Numbered from the stretch's first letter, positions 47,847 to 57,252 are shown. The stretch is DNA of 64,000 bases from Rhizobiaceae bacterium (GCA_025698895.1 JAILWO010000003.1:1-64000), one strand, 5' to 3'. The notes: generated from the sequence alone by a model not told the origin. A program made the numbers and translations.

Positions 47847-48809
47847 TCAACGGATCGTCGGCAGGTCCGGCACGGTGGGCGCAGGGTCCCGCCCGCCCGG
47901 CCGGCCCGAGGAGCGACCCAGCAAGAGGCCGATCGCCAGCACAACCGCGACGCTGCCAGGAAGCCACTGCCATGTGATCCTGTCGGGCTCGGTGGCGAAG
48001 AGGGTGAGCATGGAGACGAAAGGAACCAGATAGGTGTAGGCCGTCACCGTGCCCGGCGTGAGAACCCCGGTTCCCCGCTGCATCAGCCAGAAGGTCACGC
48101 CACTGGAAAAGACGCCCAGATAGGCCACGAGCAGGAGATCGAAGACAGTCAAGCGCGACAGCGCCTGCGCCGGCTCGAACACCAGCCCCAGACACAGGAT
48201 GAGCACGCCGCCGGCCAGGAGGCTCCAGAAAGTGCGCAGCGCCGCGCTGTCGGAAAGCCAACCCCGCTTCAGCCCCCATTTGCTCAGGACCGGGTAGAGC
48301 GCGGAGGCAACGCATCCGAGGAAGAATACCGCCTCGGCGAGGCCGAACCGCACGCCGTCCTCCGTGCCGGCGTCGCCGACCCAAGCCAGCGCCAGCGCAC
48401 CCGCCGCGCCAAGCGCCAGCGAGCCCAGAAGCGCCGCGTCCGGGCGTTCCACGCCGAGCGCCCGGCCGAGAGCGTAGGCAAGTAACGGCACGCTAACATA
48501 AAGCGTGGCCATCGACAGCGCTGCAGTCTGGTGGGCGGCCCAGAACATGCCGCCGAAGAAGCCGGCAAGGCACAGCCCCATCGCCGCATAGAGAGCAAGC
48601 CCTGGCAAGCTTGGCCAACGGTCGGACGCCCGCCAGACGAGCGCCCCGACGGCGACGGCCGCGATGGCGAAGCGTATCGCCGTCAGGAAAAGCGGTGGCA
48701 GCCCCTGGCTCAACAGTCCGACCGCGGGGAACGACAGCCTCACGATCAGAGCCCACAGGAACATTCCGGCATGCGCGCCTTGCGCACCCTTCACTTCAGA
48801 GGTTGACAT
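47847..48809 (-). CDS. EamA/DMT-superfamily transporter
   Basis: Inner-membrane protein of 320 residues with ten hydrophobic segments in two EamA repeats (for example PPLFLTAIRFAIAAVAVGAL and LGVFSSGVTFWLMQRG). The C-terminal tail after residue 300 is Pro/Gly/Arg rich. Members export amino acids or other metabolites, and substrate cannot be inferred. It is convergent with the ilvB-like gene, with 49 bases between stops, and appears to be a single-gene unit. Confidence 0.88.
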   Translation of the reverse strand: MSTSEVKGAQGAHAGMFLWALIVRLSFPAVGLLSQGLPPLFLTAIRFAIAAVAVGALVWRASDRWPSLPGLALYAAMGLCLAGFFGGMFWAAHQTAALSMATLYVSVPLLAYALGRALGVERPDAALLGSLALGAAGALALAWVGDAGTEDGVRFGLAEAVFFLGCVASALYPVLSKWGLKRGWLSDSAALRTFWSLLAGGVLILCLGLVFEPAQALSRLTVFDLLLVAYLGVFSSGVTFWLMQRGTGVLTPGTVTAYTYLVPFVSMLTLFATEPDRITWQWLPGSVAVVLAIGLLLGRSSGRPGGRDPAPTVPDLPTIR

Positions 48810-48897
48810 ACCGGTCTCCAGTCTCCTTTTCCGGCCGCCATCGGCGCCGGTCCGATCCGCGCCCGCCGCAAGCCGCCGATCGGCCGATCATCGTCCC

Positions 48898-50664
48898 TCA
48901 CGGGGCCCTCGCGTCGCCGGCTGGCGGCCGGACGGTCAGACGCAAGAGACTGTGGTCCCCGCCCGAGTGATGGATCGTGTTCAGCGCCGGATAGGGCGTG
49001 CCGGCGTTTCCGAAATAGACGAACCTGTCCTTCGTTCCGGGCGCCAGGCGCGCCGGATCGCTGCCGATCTCCAGCACCAGGCGATGCCCCTTGCGCAGGA
49101 GCTGCGCGAAAGGGAACAGGCTGAAGCGCAAGGAATGGGGCTTTCCCGGCTCGAGGGGGACCGGATGCGCGTGATCGTGGATGATTTCGGTCGGCGTGCT
49201 TCTTTTTTCGTCGATCGTTCGATGCGAGGCGAGAAGCCACCCAACGCTGACGACGGAAACCGTTCCGTCGGGAGCGAGGTCCGACAGCCTGACTTGGACG
49301 TGAGTGTCGATGGCCGTGCAGGAAAGCTGCAGCGTGATCTCGGCCGGACCGGCGATATGAATGTCACGCGACGCCGGATCGGACTCGTATCGAAGCACCT
49401 GGGGGTACGGGCCGTAACGGTCGAACGCTCCTGGATAGGAAAGACCGACGGGCAGCGAGGCCCAGGAGAGCGATCGACCGCCCGCCGGAGGCTCCGTCGA
49501 CAAACGGCTGTTGCCGCCCTGACCGGCGTCGAGAAAAAAAGACCATCGTGCCGCGCCGGGCGGCGGCCAGTCCTCCGCGCTCTCCCACCGCTCGGCCCCG
49601 TGAAGCCAATACCGGACCGGGGGAAGACGGTCGTATCCGTTGTCGATGCCCTTGATGACGTGGTCGTAGTAGCTGACGATCTCCTTCTGATACCGCAAGA
49701 ACGGCCACTGGTCCCACCGCGGCCCGATGAACATCTTCTTCGGGCCTCTGATTCCGTGCCAGGCTTCGAAGGTGCCGGGCAGATGCAGGCCGACCATGCT
49801 CCATTCCGTGCCGAGCAGCACCGGCACCTCGATGTCGGACAGACGCGACCAAGCCGACGCCTCCCGGTAGAATGGCCCATCCAGCGGGTGTTCCAGGCAA
49901 TAGGCGGCCCAGCGGCGCAGCCACGGCTCGGACGGGGACAGGTGCCGGATCAGCCGGTGCAGATTGCCCCAAAGTGCCTTGCGCGTGACCGCCTGAACGG
50001 GCGCCGTGCCGACCAGATACCCCAGGGCGTGGCGGAGCGCGACCGGCAGCCGGATGCGCTGGACCGAGCCGTTGACGGCGATATAAGGAGACAGGAACCC
50101 CGAATGCAGCGTGCCGTTCTGGTAGGCCACCATGCGGTAGATGTCGGTGGCCGACCCGAACGGAGCGACCGCCGCAAGTCCCGGCATGCCATGGCCCGCC
50201 GCGAAAAGCTGGCTGATCCCGAAATACGACATTCCGGTCATGGCGACCCGGCCGTCGCACCAGGGTTGGCCGGCGATCCAGGTAAAGACCTGCCGCATGT
50301 CGTCGACCTCTGAGCTGTCGAACATCGCCTTGGGGAGTTCGCCCGTGGAGCGTCCGGTGCCGCGTGTGTTCACGATAACGAGGGGATAGCCGCAGCTGGC
50401 CAGGAACGTCACATCACCAGGCTCGTTGAAAGGCGCGGGCGCGCCTGTGGGAAACAGATCCTTGTTGTAGGGGCTCCACCCAAGCAGTGCGGGCAGCCGC
50501 TCGCCGGTGTCTGGCAGATAGAGATCGGCGCCGAGCAGCGTTCCGTCCGAGAGAGGGATGGAGACATTGGCGACAATGCGGACCGCGAAGGCGCGGGCCG
50601 GAGGAACCGCAGGAACCCAGCCGGCATATTGCGGACCCCGCAGAACCGATCGCGGTGCTCTCAT
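48898..50664 (-). CDS. CocE/NonD-type serine hydrolase (X-Pro dipeptidyl-peptidase S15 family)
   Basis: Alpha/beta hydrolase of 588 residues. The nucleophile is S146 in GMSYFG, the family elbow. The upstream VNTRGTGRSTG motif forms the oxyanion region and the C-terminal jelly-roll domain ends with NTIHHSGGDHSLL, which may carry the catalytic His region. The N-terminal part (IPLSDGTLLGADLYLP) is typical of CocE esterases. No clear signal peptide is present. It stands between the EamA gene and the tandem DUF6506-like gene on the same strand. The substrate could be an ester, acyl amide or peptide. Confidence 0.88.
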   Translation of the reverse strand: MRAPRSVLRGPQYAGWVPAVPPARAFAVRIVANVSIPLSDGTLLGADLYLPDTGERLPALLGWSPYNKDLFPTGAPAPFNEPGDVTFLASCGYPLVIVNTRGTGRSTGELPKAMFDSSEVDDMRQVFTWIAGQPWCDGRVAMTGMSYFGISQLFAAGHGMPGLAAVAPFGSATDIYRMVAYQNGTLHSGFLSPYIAVNGSVQRIRLPVALRHALGYLVGTAPVQAVTRKALWGNLHRLIRHLSPSEPWLRRWAAYCLEHPLDGPFYREASAWSRLSDIEVPVLLGTEWSMVGLHLPGTFEAWHGIRGPKKMFIGPRWDQWPFLRYQKEIVSYYDHVIKGIDNGYDRLPPVRYWLHGAERWESAEDWPPPGAARWSFFLDAGQGGNSRLSTEPPAGGRSLSWASLPVGLSYPGAFDRYGPYPQVLRYESDPASRDIHIAGPAEITLQLSCTAIDTHVQVRLSDLAPDGTVSVVSVGWLLASHRTIDEKRSTPTEIIHDHAHPVPLEPGKPHSLRFSLFPFAQLLRKGHRLVLEIGSDPARLAPGTKDRFVYFGNAGTPYPALNTIHHSGGDHSLLRLTVRPPAGDARAP

Positions 50665-50750
50665 ATGGACGTTCTCCGAACGAAGAAGTGCCGAACGGGC
50701 GTCGGTGGCCGGGTCTCTTGACGTTTCCCGCTTGCAGAAGCCGTGGGTCG

Positions 50751-51314
50751 CTAATGCCCGAAGCCGCTCACGCCCACGGCGGCTCGTCCCGCGACGGCTT
50801 CGATGATTTCCAAGGCGGCCTCGTCGGAGAACCCGCCATAGAGTTCGATCAGGCCGACACCGTCGTCCGCCAGCTGGCGCGCGACCCCGGCGGCGGCCAG
50901 TTCATCTGCCATCACGAAGGTAACGTGCTGGGCGCCCGCGCCACGGACGAAACGGTCGGCGGCAGGGTCGGCGCCCGACGCCAGGACGATGCAGGCTTCC
51001 GCCGGGGGCTTTCCCTCCATGAAGGCACGATTGAATTCGGCTGCTTTCACGATGGATTCGATGCCGAACGAGACGGAGGCAACCCTGGTCCCTCCGGGCA
51101 TGGCCGCCTTGACCCTGGCTCGCACCGCGAGCGGAACGCCACCACACAGTTCAATCAGTGCCACCCCAGCGCCCGCCAATTCTGCCGCGACCAACGGAAT
51201 TGCCGACGGATCGCCGACCAGAACTATCGTCACGCTGCCGCTTGCGGTCTCGTGGACAAACCGGTCGGCATCGGGATCGGCATCCGGAAACTCATAAAAA
51301 ATTGCGCGGTGCAT
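50751..51314 (-). CDS. Tandem DUF6506-like protein
   Basis: Protein of 187 residues from ATG 51314, preceded by AGGAG. It is an internal duplication. The first half reads AIFYEFPDADPDADRFVHE...VALIELCGGVPLAVRARV...VASVSFG. The second reads EACIVLASGADPAADRFVRG...VGLIELYGGFSDEAALEII...VGVSGFGH. The repeated ADP-x2-DRFV and LIEL-x-GG motifs resemble the single-copy DUF6506 family, whose function is not known to me. The second copy has lost the Cys of LCGG. No signal or membrane segment is seen. It lies beside an FMN reductase gene, 64 bases away. Confidence 0.78.
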   Translation of the reverse strand: MHRAIFYEFPDADPDADRFVHETASGSVTIVLVGDPSAIPLVAAELAGAGVALIELCGGVPLAVRARVKAAMPGGTRVASVSFGIESIVKAAEFNRAFMEGKPPAEACIVLASGADPAADRFVRGAGAQHVTFVMADELAAAGVARQLADDGVGLIELYGGFSDEAALEIIEAVAGRAAVGVSGFGH

Positions 51315-51378
51315 CTGCGGGTCTCCTACCTGCCTGCGCTTCTTGCCGGCGATTATCCGGTAAGGGGGGCTCGCAGGT

Positions 51379-51954
51379 TCACGAAACATAAGGCCGCCTC
51401 TCCCGCGCTTCGCGGAGCGCCATGGCCCACGACGCAAGCTGATCGAGCATCGCCTTCGCCGCAGCGTCGGGGCCGGCGGGCGCGATCAGCGCGCCGGTTT
51501 CGTCGAACAGGTCGTGGCAATTGTGGAAGCTGACGCCATCACGGATCGAGACGACATGCAGCTCGGCCAAGACCTGCCGAAGCTGCTCGACTGACCTCAG
51601 ACCGCCGGCCATGCCGCCATAGGAAACGAAGGAAGCCGGCTTTGCCTCCCATTCCTCTCGCGCCCAGTCGAGCGCGGTTTTCAGTGAGGCCGGATAGCCG
51701 TGATTGTATTCAGGTGTGACGAACACATATGCATCCGCCTCGGCGATGCGCGCCGTCATCGCCCGCACGGGGGCCGGCGGCGCGTCGGTGATGACAGCCG
51801 GCAGATCCGTTTCCGCCAGGTCTATGAGATCGATATCGAGTTCCCCGTGCAGCGCGGCGCGCGCGAGGAACCACCGCGCAACAGTTTCTCCGAACCGTCC
51901 CTCGCGTGTGCTGCCGACAATGACGGCCGTTCGAATTCGATCCTGGGATGTCAT
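51379..51954 (-). CDS. NADPH-dependent FMN reductase family protein
   Basis: Flavodoxin-like protein of 191 residues from ATG 51954. Flavin-binding motifs are VIVGSTREGRFGETVARW near residues 10-28 and TPEYNHGYPASLKTALDW near 81-98, as in ArsH/SsuE/chromate-reductase relatives. A conserved SYGGMAGGLRSVEQLR region follows. It is divergent from a LysR gene, 123 bases start to start, so it is probably that regulator's target. Physiological acceptor (quinone, flavin for a monooxygenase, azo compounds) is unknown. Confidence 0.9.
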   Translation of the reverse strand: MTSQDRIRTAVIVGSTREGRFGETVARWFLARAALHGELDIDLIDLAETDLPAVITDAPPAPVRAMTARIAEADAYVFVTPEYNHGYPASLKTALDWAREEWEAKPASFVSYGGMAGGLRSVEQLRQVLAELHVVSIRDGVSFHNCHDLFDETGALIAPAGPDAAAKAMLDQLASWAMALREARERRPYVS

Positions 51955-52077
51955 CGGTCTTCTCACCTCAGCGTTGCAGTTCGCACGTCGGTTGCGAATG
52001 GCACTGGCAGTTGTTCTAGCCAATTGCTAAAGTTTCGATCGGTTTGTTCGAATGGATCGATCAATTTGCTCGACGCG

Positions 52078-52983
52078 ATGACGCTTGACCAGCTGCGGGC
52101 CTTTGTCTCGGTCGCCGAAGCGGGAAGCTTTCGGGCGAGCGCCCGGACGCTGTCGCGCGTTCAATCTGCGATCAGCTACTCAGTGGGAAACCTCGAGGCG
52201 CAGTTGGGAGTGACGCTTTTCGACCGCTCCGGGCATCGGCCGAAGCTTACACCACAGGGGCAATCGCTGCTGGCTGACGCCCGATCGATTATCCTTAAGG
52301 TCGAGGCCATGCGAGCGCGAGCTCAAGGCCTCGGAGAGGGCGTGGAACTCGAGTTGTCGATCGTGGTCGACTCGCTCTACCCGATGCCTTGGGTCATGTC
52401 GGCGCTACACGCTATCTGGAGGAGCTACGCAGGCGTGAGTATCGCGCTGCAGGTCTTGCCGCTCGGCGGCCCGCCTGCCGCGATTCAGGATGGGAAGGTG
52501 ACGCTGGGCATCCTGGCAGGCGAAGACCTGACGGATTCTCGCATCGAACTTGAAGCGATGCACTCGCATCCCTTCATCGCGGTCGCTGCGCGAAATCACC
52601 CGCTGGCAGCCGCCGCGGCAGATCTCGGTATCCTGGAGTCCGTGACGCTTGCCGAGCATGTCCAGATCGTTCTGTCGGACCCCACCCACCTTTCCGAGGG
52701 CACGGATTTCGGTGTTCTTTCGCCCACCACCTGGCGCGTCAACGACCAGGAGACAAAGCGCGCGATGATCCGGGCGAGCCACGGCTGGGGGAGGCTACCC
52801 TACTGGCTCGTGGCAGAGGACCTAGCAAGCGGAGAACTGGTCCGGCTGCCCGTGGTCGCGCTCGGCCCAGGCGGACAGATCGACGTGCAGTTCTATCTTG
52901 CGCGCAGGATCGACCGGCCCCTGGGGCCTGTAGCGCGTGCATTCCGGGACGCAGTTCTCGCCAACCACGCTTTCGCGGCATAG
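52078..52983 (+). CDS. LysR-family transcriptional regulator
   Basis: Protein of 301 residues from ATG 52078. The helix-turn-helix is MTLDQLRAFVSVAEAGSFRASARTLSRVQSAISYSVGNLE, slightly unusual in having R-V-Q-S-A-I-S-Y where S-Q-P-A-V-S is common. A standard periplasmic-binding-like effector domain follows (DSLYPMPWVMSAL..., EGTDFGVLSP). It is divergent from the FMN reductase gene and probably regulates it. The intergenic DNA carries several TCGAT/ATCGA half-sites but no unambiguous T-N11-A box. Confidence 0.88.
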   Translation: MTLDQLRAFVSVAEAGSFRASARTLSRVQSAISYSVGNLEAQLGVTLFDRSGHRPKLTPQGQSLLADARSIILKVEAMRARAQGLGEGVELELSIVVDSLYPMPWVMSALHAIWRSYAGVSIALQVLPLGGPPAAIQDGKVTLGILAGEDLTDSRIELEAMHSHPFIAVAARNHPLAAAAADLGILESVTLAEHVQIVLSDPTHLSEGTDFGVLSPTTWRVNDQETKRAMIRASHGWGRLPYWLVAEDLASGELVRLPVVALGPGGQIDVQFYLARRIDRPLGPVARAFRDAVLANHAFAA

Positions 52984-53174
52984 AGGACGTGGCCTTCCAA
53001 ACCCAGCGTGCGAGGCGAGATCGCGTTGGCTACAATTGTCTGGCGCGGGTAAGAACGAAACCACTCAGGCCCAAGTGGCGGCTCTGCCCATCGCCCTTCA
53101 CAATCACGTTGGCATCTCCACGCGGCGCATAAGCCGATTGACAGGAATGCGCCGTCCATGCGGAAGGTAGGAAC

Positions 53175-53579
53175 ATGAGAGGATGCGTTCGCATGATCGC
53201 CGGGACGGGCCTGCTTCGCGCGGCCATGGCGGTTGCGTTCATCATCCTCTCGGCGGCCCAGCCGGGACTATTCGCCATGGCCGACGCCTCCGGCATGCAT
53301 GACGGCGCGGTGGTGGAAAAGACCGCCAGACATCATGCGGCGGTCGGGCATGAGCATCATGACGGCCACGTCGCCGGCACTGGCAATGCTTTCGTCGATC
53401 ACCACGGCATGCCCAAGGCAAACGACAAGAGCTGTGAGATGCACTGCGCGCCCGCCCTGGCGGTGCCGGTCGATTGCCCTCCGCTTCCGCGGACGGCGAA
53501 CGGCCATGTCGAGCCGCGCTGCGAAGCTTCGGTGCTCTACGGGATGAACCACGAGGTCATCAAGCCTCCCAGAACCTGA
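53175..53579 (+). CDS. His-rich exported protein of a copper island
   Basis: Protein of 134 residues with an N-terminal hydrophobic signal (AAMAVAFIILSAAQPGLFAMA). The mature part is His-rich (ARHHAAVGHEHHDGHVAG, VDHHGMPK) with a CEMHCAP pair, suggesting metal binding in the periplasm. It resembles CopL/DUF2946-like accessory proteins in general style, without a firm family match. It starts a plus-strand series of copper-related genes that extends to 58174. GGAAGGTAGG precedes the ATG. Confidence 0.72.
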   Translation: MRGCVRMIAGTGLLRAAMAVAFIILSAAQPGLFAMADASGMHDGAVVEKTARHHAAVGHEHHDGHVAGTGNAFVDHHGMPKANDKSCEMHCAPALAVPVDCPPLPRTANGHVEPRCEASVLYGMNHEVIKPPRT

Positions 53580-53588
53580 CGAATCCGG

Positions 53589-53631
53589 CTGCGCCGTGTG
53601 GCGCAGAGGCACCCGTGCGTCCGCGCACGGG
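53589..53631 (+). terminator. Pair of hairpins after the His-rich gene
   Basis: Stem 1 pairs 53589-53595 with 53600-53606 (7 pairs, GTGT loop). Stem 2 pairs 53612-53619 with 53624-53631 (8 pairs, TCCG loop) and is followed by CCACCTTTTCT. It may terminate or attenuate transcription into the outer-membrane-factor gene. Confidence 0.6.
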
Positions 53632-53662
53632 CCACCTTTTCTGGTCAGGTTCAAGGCTACAC

Positions 53663-55339
53663 ATGCGAATACCAGCGATCGCGGCGCTTCTGGCGTCGCT
53701 ACTTTCGGCAGGCTGCGCGGCGTCCCAGCCGCCAGACGTGCTGCCGCCCTTCAATCCCGCCGATCCCGCCATGGGGCTGCGCGACGCGCGATACACGCCC
53801 GTCCTCGGCGATTATCAGCCACGGCGGCCGACGGGTCCCGAGAACTGGCGGCAGTTGAACGACCGCCTGTCGCCGGAACAGGGGACAGGGCTCGTGAGGT
53901 GCGGCTTGAGGAGCATGGCAGCGCTCGCGGCGCCGCTTTTCGTTTCTGCATGCGTGACAGGAGGCGAAAGACTCGACGACCCGCTCGCCGGGTTCCAGAC
54001 CGTGTCCGCCAGGACCGCGGCGGTGACCGGCAAAGAGACGGTCTGGGTGCAGTCCAATGGGGAAGCCCGCGCGCTGGGCCAGCGCGTGACGGCGCTCGTC
54101 AGGGGCAAGACGCTCGGTCCGGACCTGGCCGTGCAGGTGGCGCTCCTCAACAACAAGGGTCTGCAGGCGGCCTATGCCGACATCGGAATGTCCTCGGCGG
54201 ATCTGTGGCAGGAGTCCCTGCTGATCAACCCGCGCGTCTCGATCGGCATGACGGGGATCAATGCCGGCCGCACGGTCGAGACCGCCATCGTCGGCAACAT
54301 CCTGGCGCTGATGACCCGCTCCCGCCGGATGGCGGTCGCCGACGCCCGTTTCCGGCAGGCCCAGCTCAGGGCAGCCGAAGCGACCCTGCGGCTCGCCGCC
54401 GACACGCGCCGTGGCTGGATCGAGGCCGTCGCCGCCTGGGAGCGTGTGGCCTACCTCAATCGCGCGCAGGCGGCGGCCGACGCCGCGTCGGCACTTGCCG
54501 AGAAGCTCGGGCAGACGGGAGCCTTCACAAAGACGGGCCAGGCCCGCGAGCACGTCTTCCACGCGGAGATCGCCGGGCAGACGGCGGAGGCCCGCATGCA
54601 AGCGCGGATGGCCAAGGAGGCGCTGACGCGGCTGATGGGCCTGTGGGGCTACGACGTCGACTATCAGGTGCCGAACGCGCTTCCGGCGCTTCCCTCCAAC
54701 CCGTTCGCGCGAAAGGATATCGAGGCGCAGGCGCTCAGGAACCGGGTCGACCTGGAGATCGCGAAGCTTGAACTGGAAGCCCTCGCGCTGTCCCACGGGC
54801 TGACGGAGGCGACGCGGTACGTATCCGACCTGGAGCTCGTGACCGGGGCGGAGATCGAGCGCGAGATGGAGGACGGCGAGACGGAGACGAAGGTTCATGT
54901 CAACGCCGAATTGGAATTCGTCATCCCCATCTTCGACAGCGGGCAGGCGCGGATGCGCAAGGCGGAACTGGCTTACATGCAAGCCGCCAACCTTCTGGCC
55001 GAGCGCGCGGTCAATATCCGTTCGGAGGCAAGAAGCGCCTATGACGCCTATCGCTCCACCCTCGACATCGCCCGCCACTACCGCGCCAACGTGGTGCCGT
55101 TGCGCACAACGATCGAGGAAGAGTCGCTGCTCACCTATAACGGCATGATCACCAACACGTTCGAGCTTCTCGCCGACACGCGGGCGAAGGTGAACGCGAT
55201 CATGCTTTCCCTCAACGCCAAGCGCCAGTTCTGGCTGGCCGACGTCAACCTCGGGACAGCCATCCATGGCGGCGGCAGTGCTCCCGCTGGCGGAGGCGCC
55301 GAGACGGCGGCCGTCGACGAAGCCGGCGGCGGACACTGA
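53663..55339 (+). CDS. Outer-membrane-factor (TolC-like) protein fused to a small upstream lipoprotein
   Basis: Open frame of 558 residues with two lipoprotein signals. The first is at the start (LLASLLSAGC, Cys near residue 20). It is followed by a short Pro-rich lipoprotein-like segment. The second begins at GTG 53894 (codon 78): AALAAPLFVSAC. From there a 481-residue TolC/CusC-type outer-membrane factor follows, with long coiled-coil helices (for example LRAAEATLRLAADTRRGWIEAVAAWERV) and a C-terminal His/Gly tail. In related loci the two parts are, to my recollection, separate genes. Here they read through in one frame, and a TGA in the +1 frame at 53895-53897 overlaps the GTG. It probably exports copper with a pump encoded elsewhere. 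Confidence 0.82.
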   Translation: MRIPAIAALLASLLSAGCAASQPPDVLPPFNPADPAMGLRDARYTPVLGDYQPRRPTGPENWRQLNDRLSPEQGTGLVRCGLRSMAALAAPLFVSACVTGGERLDDPLAGFQTVSARTAAVTGKETVWVQSNGEARALGQRVTALVRGKTLGPDLAVQVALLNNKGLQAAYADIGMSSADLWQESLLINPRVSIGMTGINAGRTVETAIVGNILALMTRSRRMAVADARFRQAQLRAAEATLRLAADTRRGWIEAVAAWERVAYLNRAQAAADAASALAEKLGQTGAFTKTGQAREHVFHAEIAGQTAEARMQARMAKEALTRLMGLWGYDVDYQVPNALPALPSNPFARKDIEAQALRNRVDLEIAKLELEALALSHGLTEATRYVSDLELVTGAEIEREMEDGETETKVHVNAELEFVIPIFDSGQARMRKAELAYMQAANLLAERAVNIRSEARSAYDAYRSTLDIARHYRANVVPLRTTIEEESLLTYNGMITNTFELLADTRAKVNAIMLSLNAKRQFWLADVNLGTAIHGGGSAPAGGGAETAAVDEAGGGH

Positions 55340-55356
55340 TCCAGGAGGTCACAGCA

Positions 55357-56715
55357 ATGATAACAAGAAGACAGATCCTTGGGGGCGGCGCTTTCCTGGC
55401 CAGCGCCGCCGCATGGTCGAAGACTTCCGCCATGGGACTTCCGGACGCGCCGGTGATGGAGTCTCCGGACATGCAGCCGCCGATCTTCCCGTCGAGCGGC
55501 CCGGACTACCAGCCCGTTGTCACCCTCAATGGCTGGACGCTTCCCCACCGGGTGAATGGCGGCGTCAAGGAATTCCACCTCGTCGCCGAGCCGGTCGAGC
55601 GCGAACTCGGCCCCGGCATGACGGCATATCTGTGGGGATATAACGGCCAGTCACCCGGGCCGACGATCGAGGCCGTCGAGGGCGACCGCGTCCGCATCTT
55701 CGTCACCAACAGGCTGCCCGAGCACACCACGATCCACTGGCACGGCATGATTCTGCCCTGCGGCATGGATGGGGTGACCGGGCTGACGCAGCCGGGCATT
55801 CCGCCTGGCAAGACCTTCGTCTACGAATTCGACCTCGTGAAAAGCGGGACCTTCATGTACCACCCGCACGCGGACGAGATGGTCCAGATGGCCATGGGCA
55901 TGATGGGCTTCTTCGTCATCCACCCCAAGGATCCGAGCCTGCACCGGGTCGACCGGGACTTCGTGTTCCTGCTCAACGCCTTCGACATAGAGCCGGGTTC
56001 CTACGTGCCGCGCGTCATGGAGATGACGGACTTCAACCTCTGGTGCTGGAACAGCCGGGTCTTCCCCGGCATCAGCCATCTTGTCGTGAACAAGGACGAC
56101 CGCGTGCGGGTGCGGGTCGGCAACCTCACCATGACGAACCACCCGATCCACATGCACGGCTACGACTTCGAGGTGACCTGTACGGACGGGGGCTGGGTGA
56201 GGCCTGAGGCGCGCTGGCCCGAGGTCTCGATCGACATTCCCGTGGGCGGGATGCGGGCCTACGAGTTCGACGCGAAATATCCCGGCGACTGGGCGATCCA
56301 CTGCCACAAGTCACATCACACGATGAACGCCATGGGCCATGACGTGCCGACGTTCATCGGGGTCGACAAGAGCGAGATCACGCGCAAGATCCACCGAGTC
56401 CAGCCCGAATATATGGCGATGGGCAATCGCGGCATGGCCGACATGGGCGAGATGGAGATGCCGCTGCCCGACAACACCATCCCGATGATGACAGGCTGGG
56501 GCCAGTTCGGGGCGATCGAGATGGGCGGCATGTTCTCGGTCGTGAAGGTCCGGGAGGGCATCGCGGCGGACGACTACGCCGATCCGGGCTGGTACGAGCA
56601 CCCCCAAGGCACGGTTTCATACGAATGGGCAGGCGAGACCCCGGCTCCGGCCAAGGCCGGAGACGCAAGCACGACGGCCCCGGCGGCGGCGCATGGCGGC
56701 CACTCCGACCACTGA
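55357..56715 (+). CDS. Multicopper oxidase, CopA/CueO-like, Tat-exported
   Basis: Periplasmic oxidase of 452 residues. The N-terminal twin-arginine signal is TRRQILGGGAF. Copper ligands are in IHWHG, MYHPHADE, NHPIHMHG and IHCHKSHHTMNAMGH; the last gives the type 1 and trinuclear His-Cys-His pattern. AGGAGGT lies seven bases before the ATG. It probably oxidises Cu(I) to Cu(II) in the periplasm. Met residues near the C-terminus (GMADMGEMEMPLPD) and a final HGGHSDH tail could gather copper. It is 17 bases after the outer-membrane-factor gene. Confidence 0.93.
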   Translation: MITRRQILGGGAFLASAAAWSKTSAMGLPDAPVMESPDMQPPIFPSSGPDYQPVVTLNGWTLPHRVNGGVKEFHLVAEPVERELGPGMTAYLWGYNGQSPGPTIEAVEGDRVRIFVTNRLPEHTTIHWHGMILPCGMDGVTGLTQPGIPPGKTFVYEFDLVKSGTFMYHPHADEMVQMAMGMMGFFVIHPKDPSLHRVDRDFVFLLNAFDIEPGSYVPRVMEMTDFNLWCWNSRVFPGISHLVVNKDDRVRVRVGNLTMTNHPIHMHGYDFEVTCTDGGWVRPEARWPEVSIDIPVGGMRAYEFDAKYPGDWAIHCHKSHHTMNAMGHDVPTFIGVDKSEITRKIHRVQPEYMAMGNRGMADMGEMEMPLPDNTIPMMTGWGQFGAIEMGGMFSVVKVREGIAADDYADPGWYEHPQGTVSYEWAGETPAPAKAGDASTTAPAAAHGGHSDH

Positions 56716-56740
56716 AGCAACCAGGAACAAGGACCAGAAG

Positions 56741-57226
56741 ATGAAGATGATCACAGCAGCACTCGCCGCCCTCCTCGCCCTGACGGGCGTCGCCTCGGCT
56801 GCCGGAACGCATTCCGGAGGCCACGGCGAGGCGGGAATGATGACCATCGGCAAGCCAGGCAAGGCGGCCGACGCGACTCGCACGGTCACGATCACGATGA
56901 TGGAGCGGGACGACGGCGGCATGGTGTTCGAACCCGCCTCGCTCGCGATCTCCGAAGGCGAGACGCTTCGCCTGAAGTTCGTGAACAAGGGCGAGCTCGA
57001 CCACGAATTCGTCATGGACGTCCATGAAGGCATCATGGGGCACAAGAAGCTGATGGAGCGGTTTCCCGAGATGGAGCACGACGACCCGAACTCGATTCGG
57101 CTCGCACCCGGCGCGACCGGTGAGATCGTCTGGACCTTCACCAGGGCCGGCGACTTCGGCTTCGCCTGCCTGATTCCAGGTCACTACGATTCCGGCATGA
57201 AGGGCGACATCAGAGTCAGCCACTGA
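56741..57226 (+). CDS. Periplasmic cupredoxin (type 1 copper protein)
   Basis: Secreted protein of 161 residues with a Sec signal ending near GVASA. An HSGGHGE segment follows. Type 1 copper ligands appear as H in ELDHEF and C-x4-H-x4-M in CLIPGHYDSGM. The fold and length fit the plastocyanin/azurin-like proteins common in copper-resistance clusters. The ATG at 56741 is 26 bases after the multicopper oxidase stop. It may pass copper or electrons to the oxidase. Confidence 0.9.
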   Translation: MKMITAALAALLALTGVASAAGTHSGGHGEAGMMTIGKPGKAADATRTVTITMMERDDGGMVFEPASLAISEGETLRLKFVNKGELDHEFVMDVHEGIMGHKKLMERFPEMEHDDPNSIRLAPGATGEIVWTFTRAGDFGFACLIPGHYDSGMKGDIRVSH

Positions 57227-57252
57227 ACCCGCAATATGGAAAGGAAGACGAC

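Noticed and set aside
51955-52077. LysR operator in the divergent region upstream of the FMN reductase
   Set aside because: Several TCGAT/ATCGA half-sites are visible but no single T-N11-A palindrome stands out.
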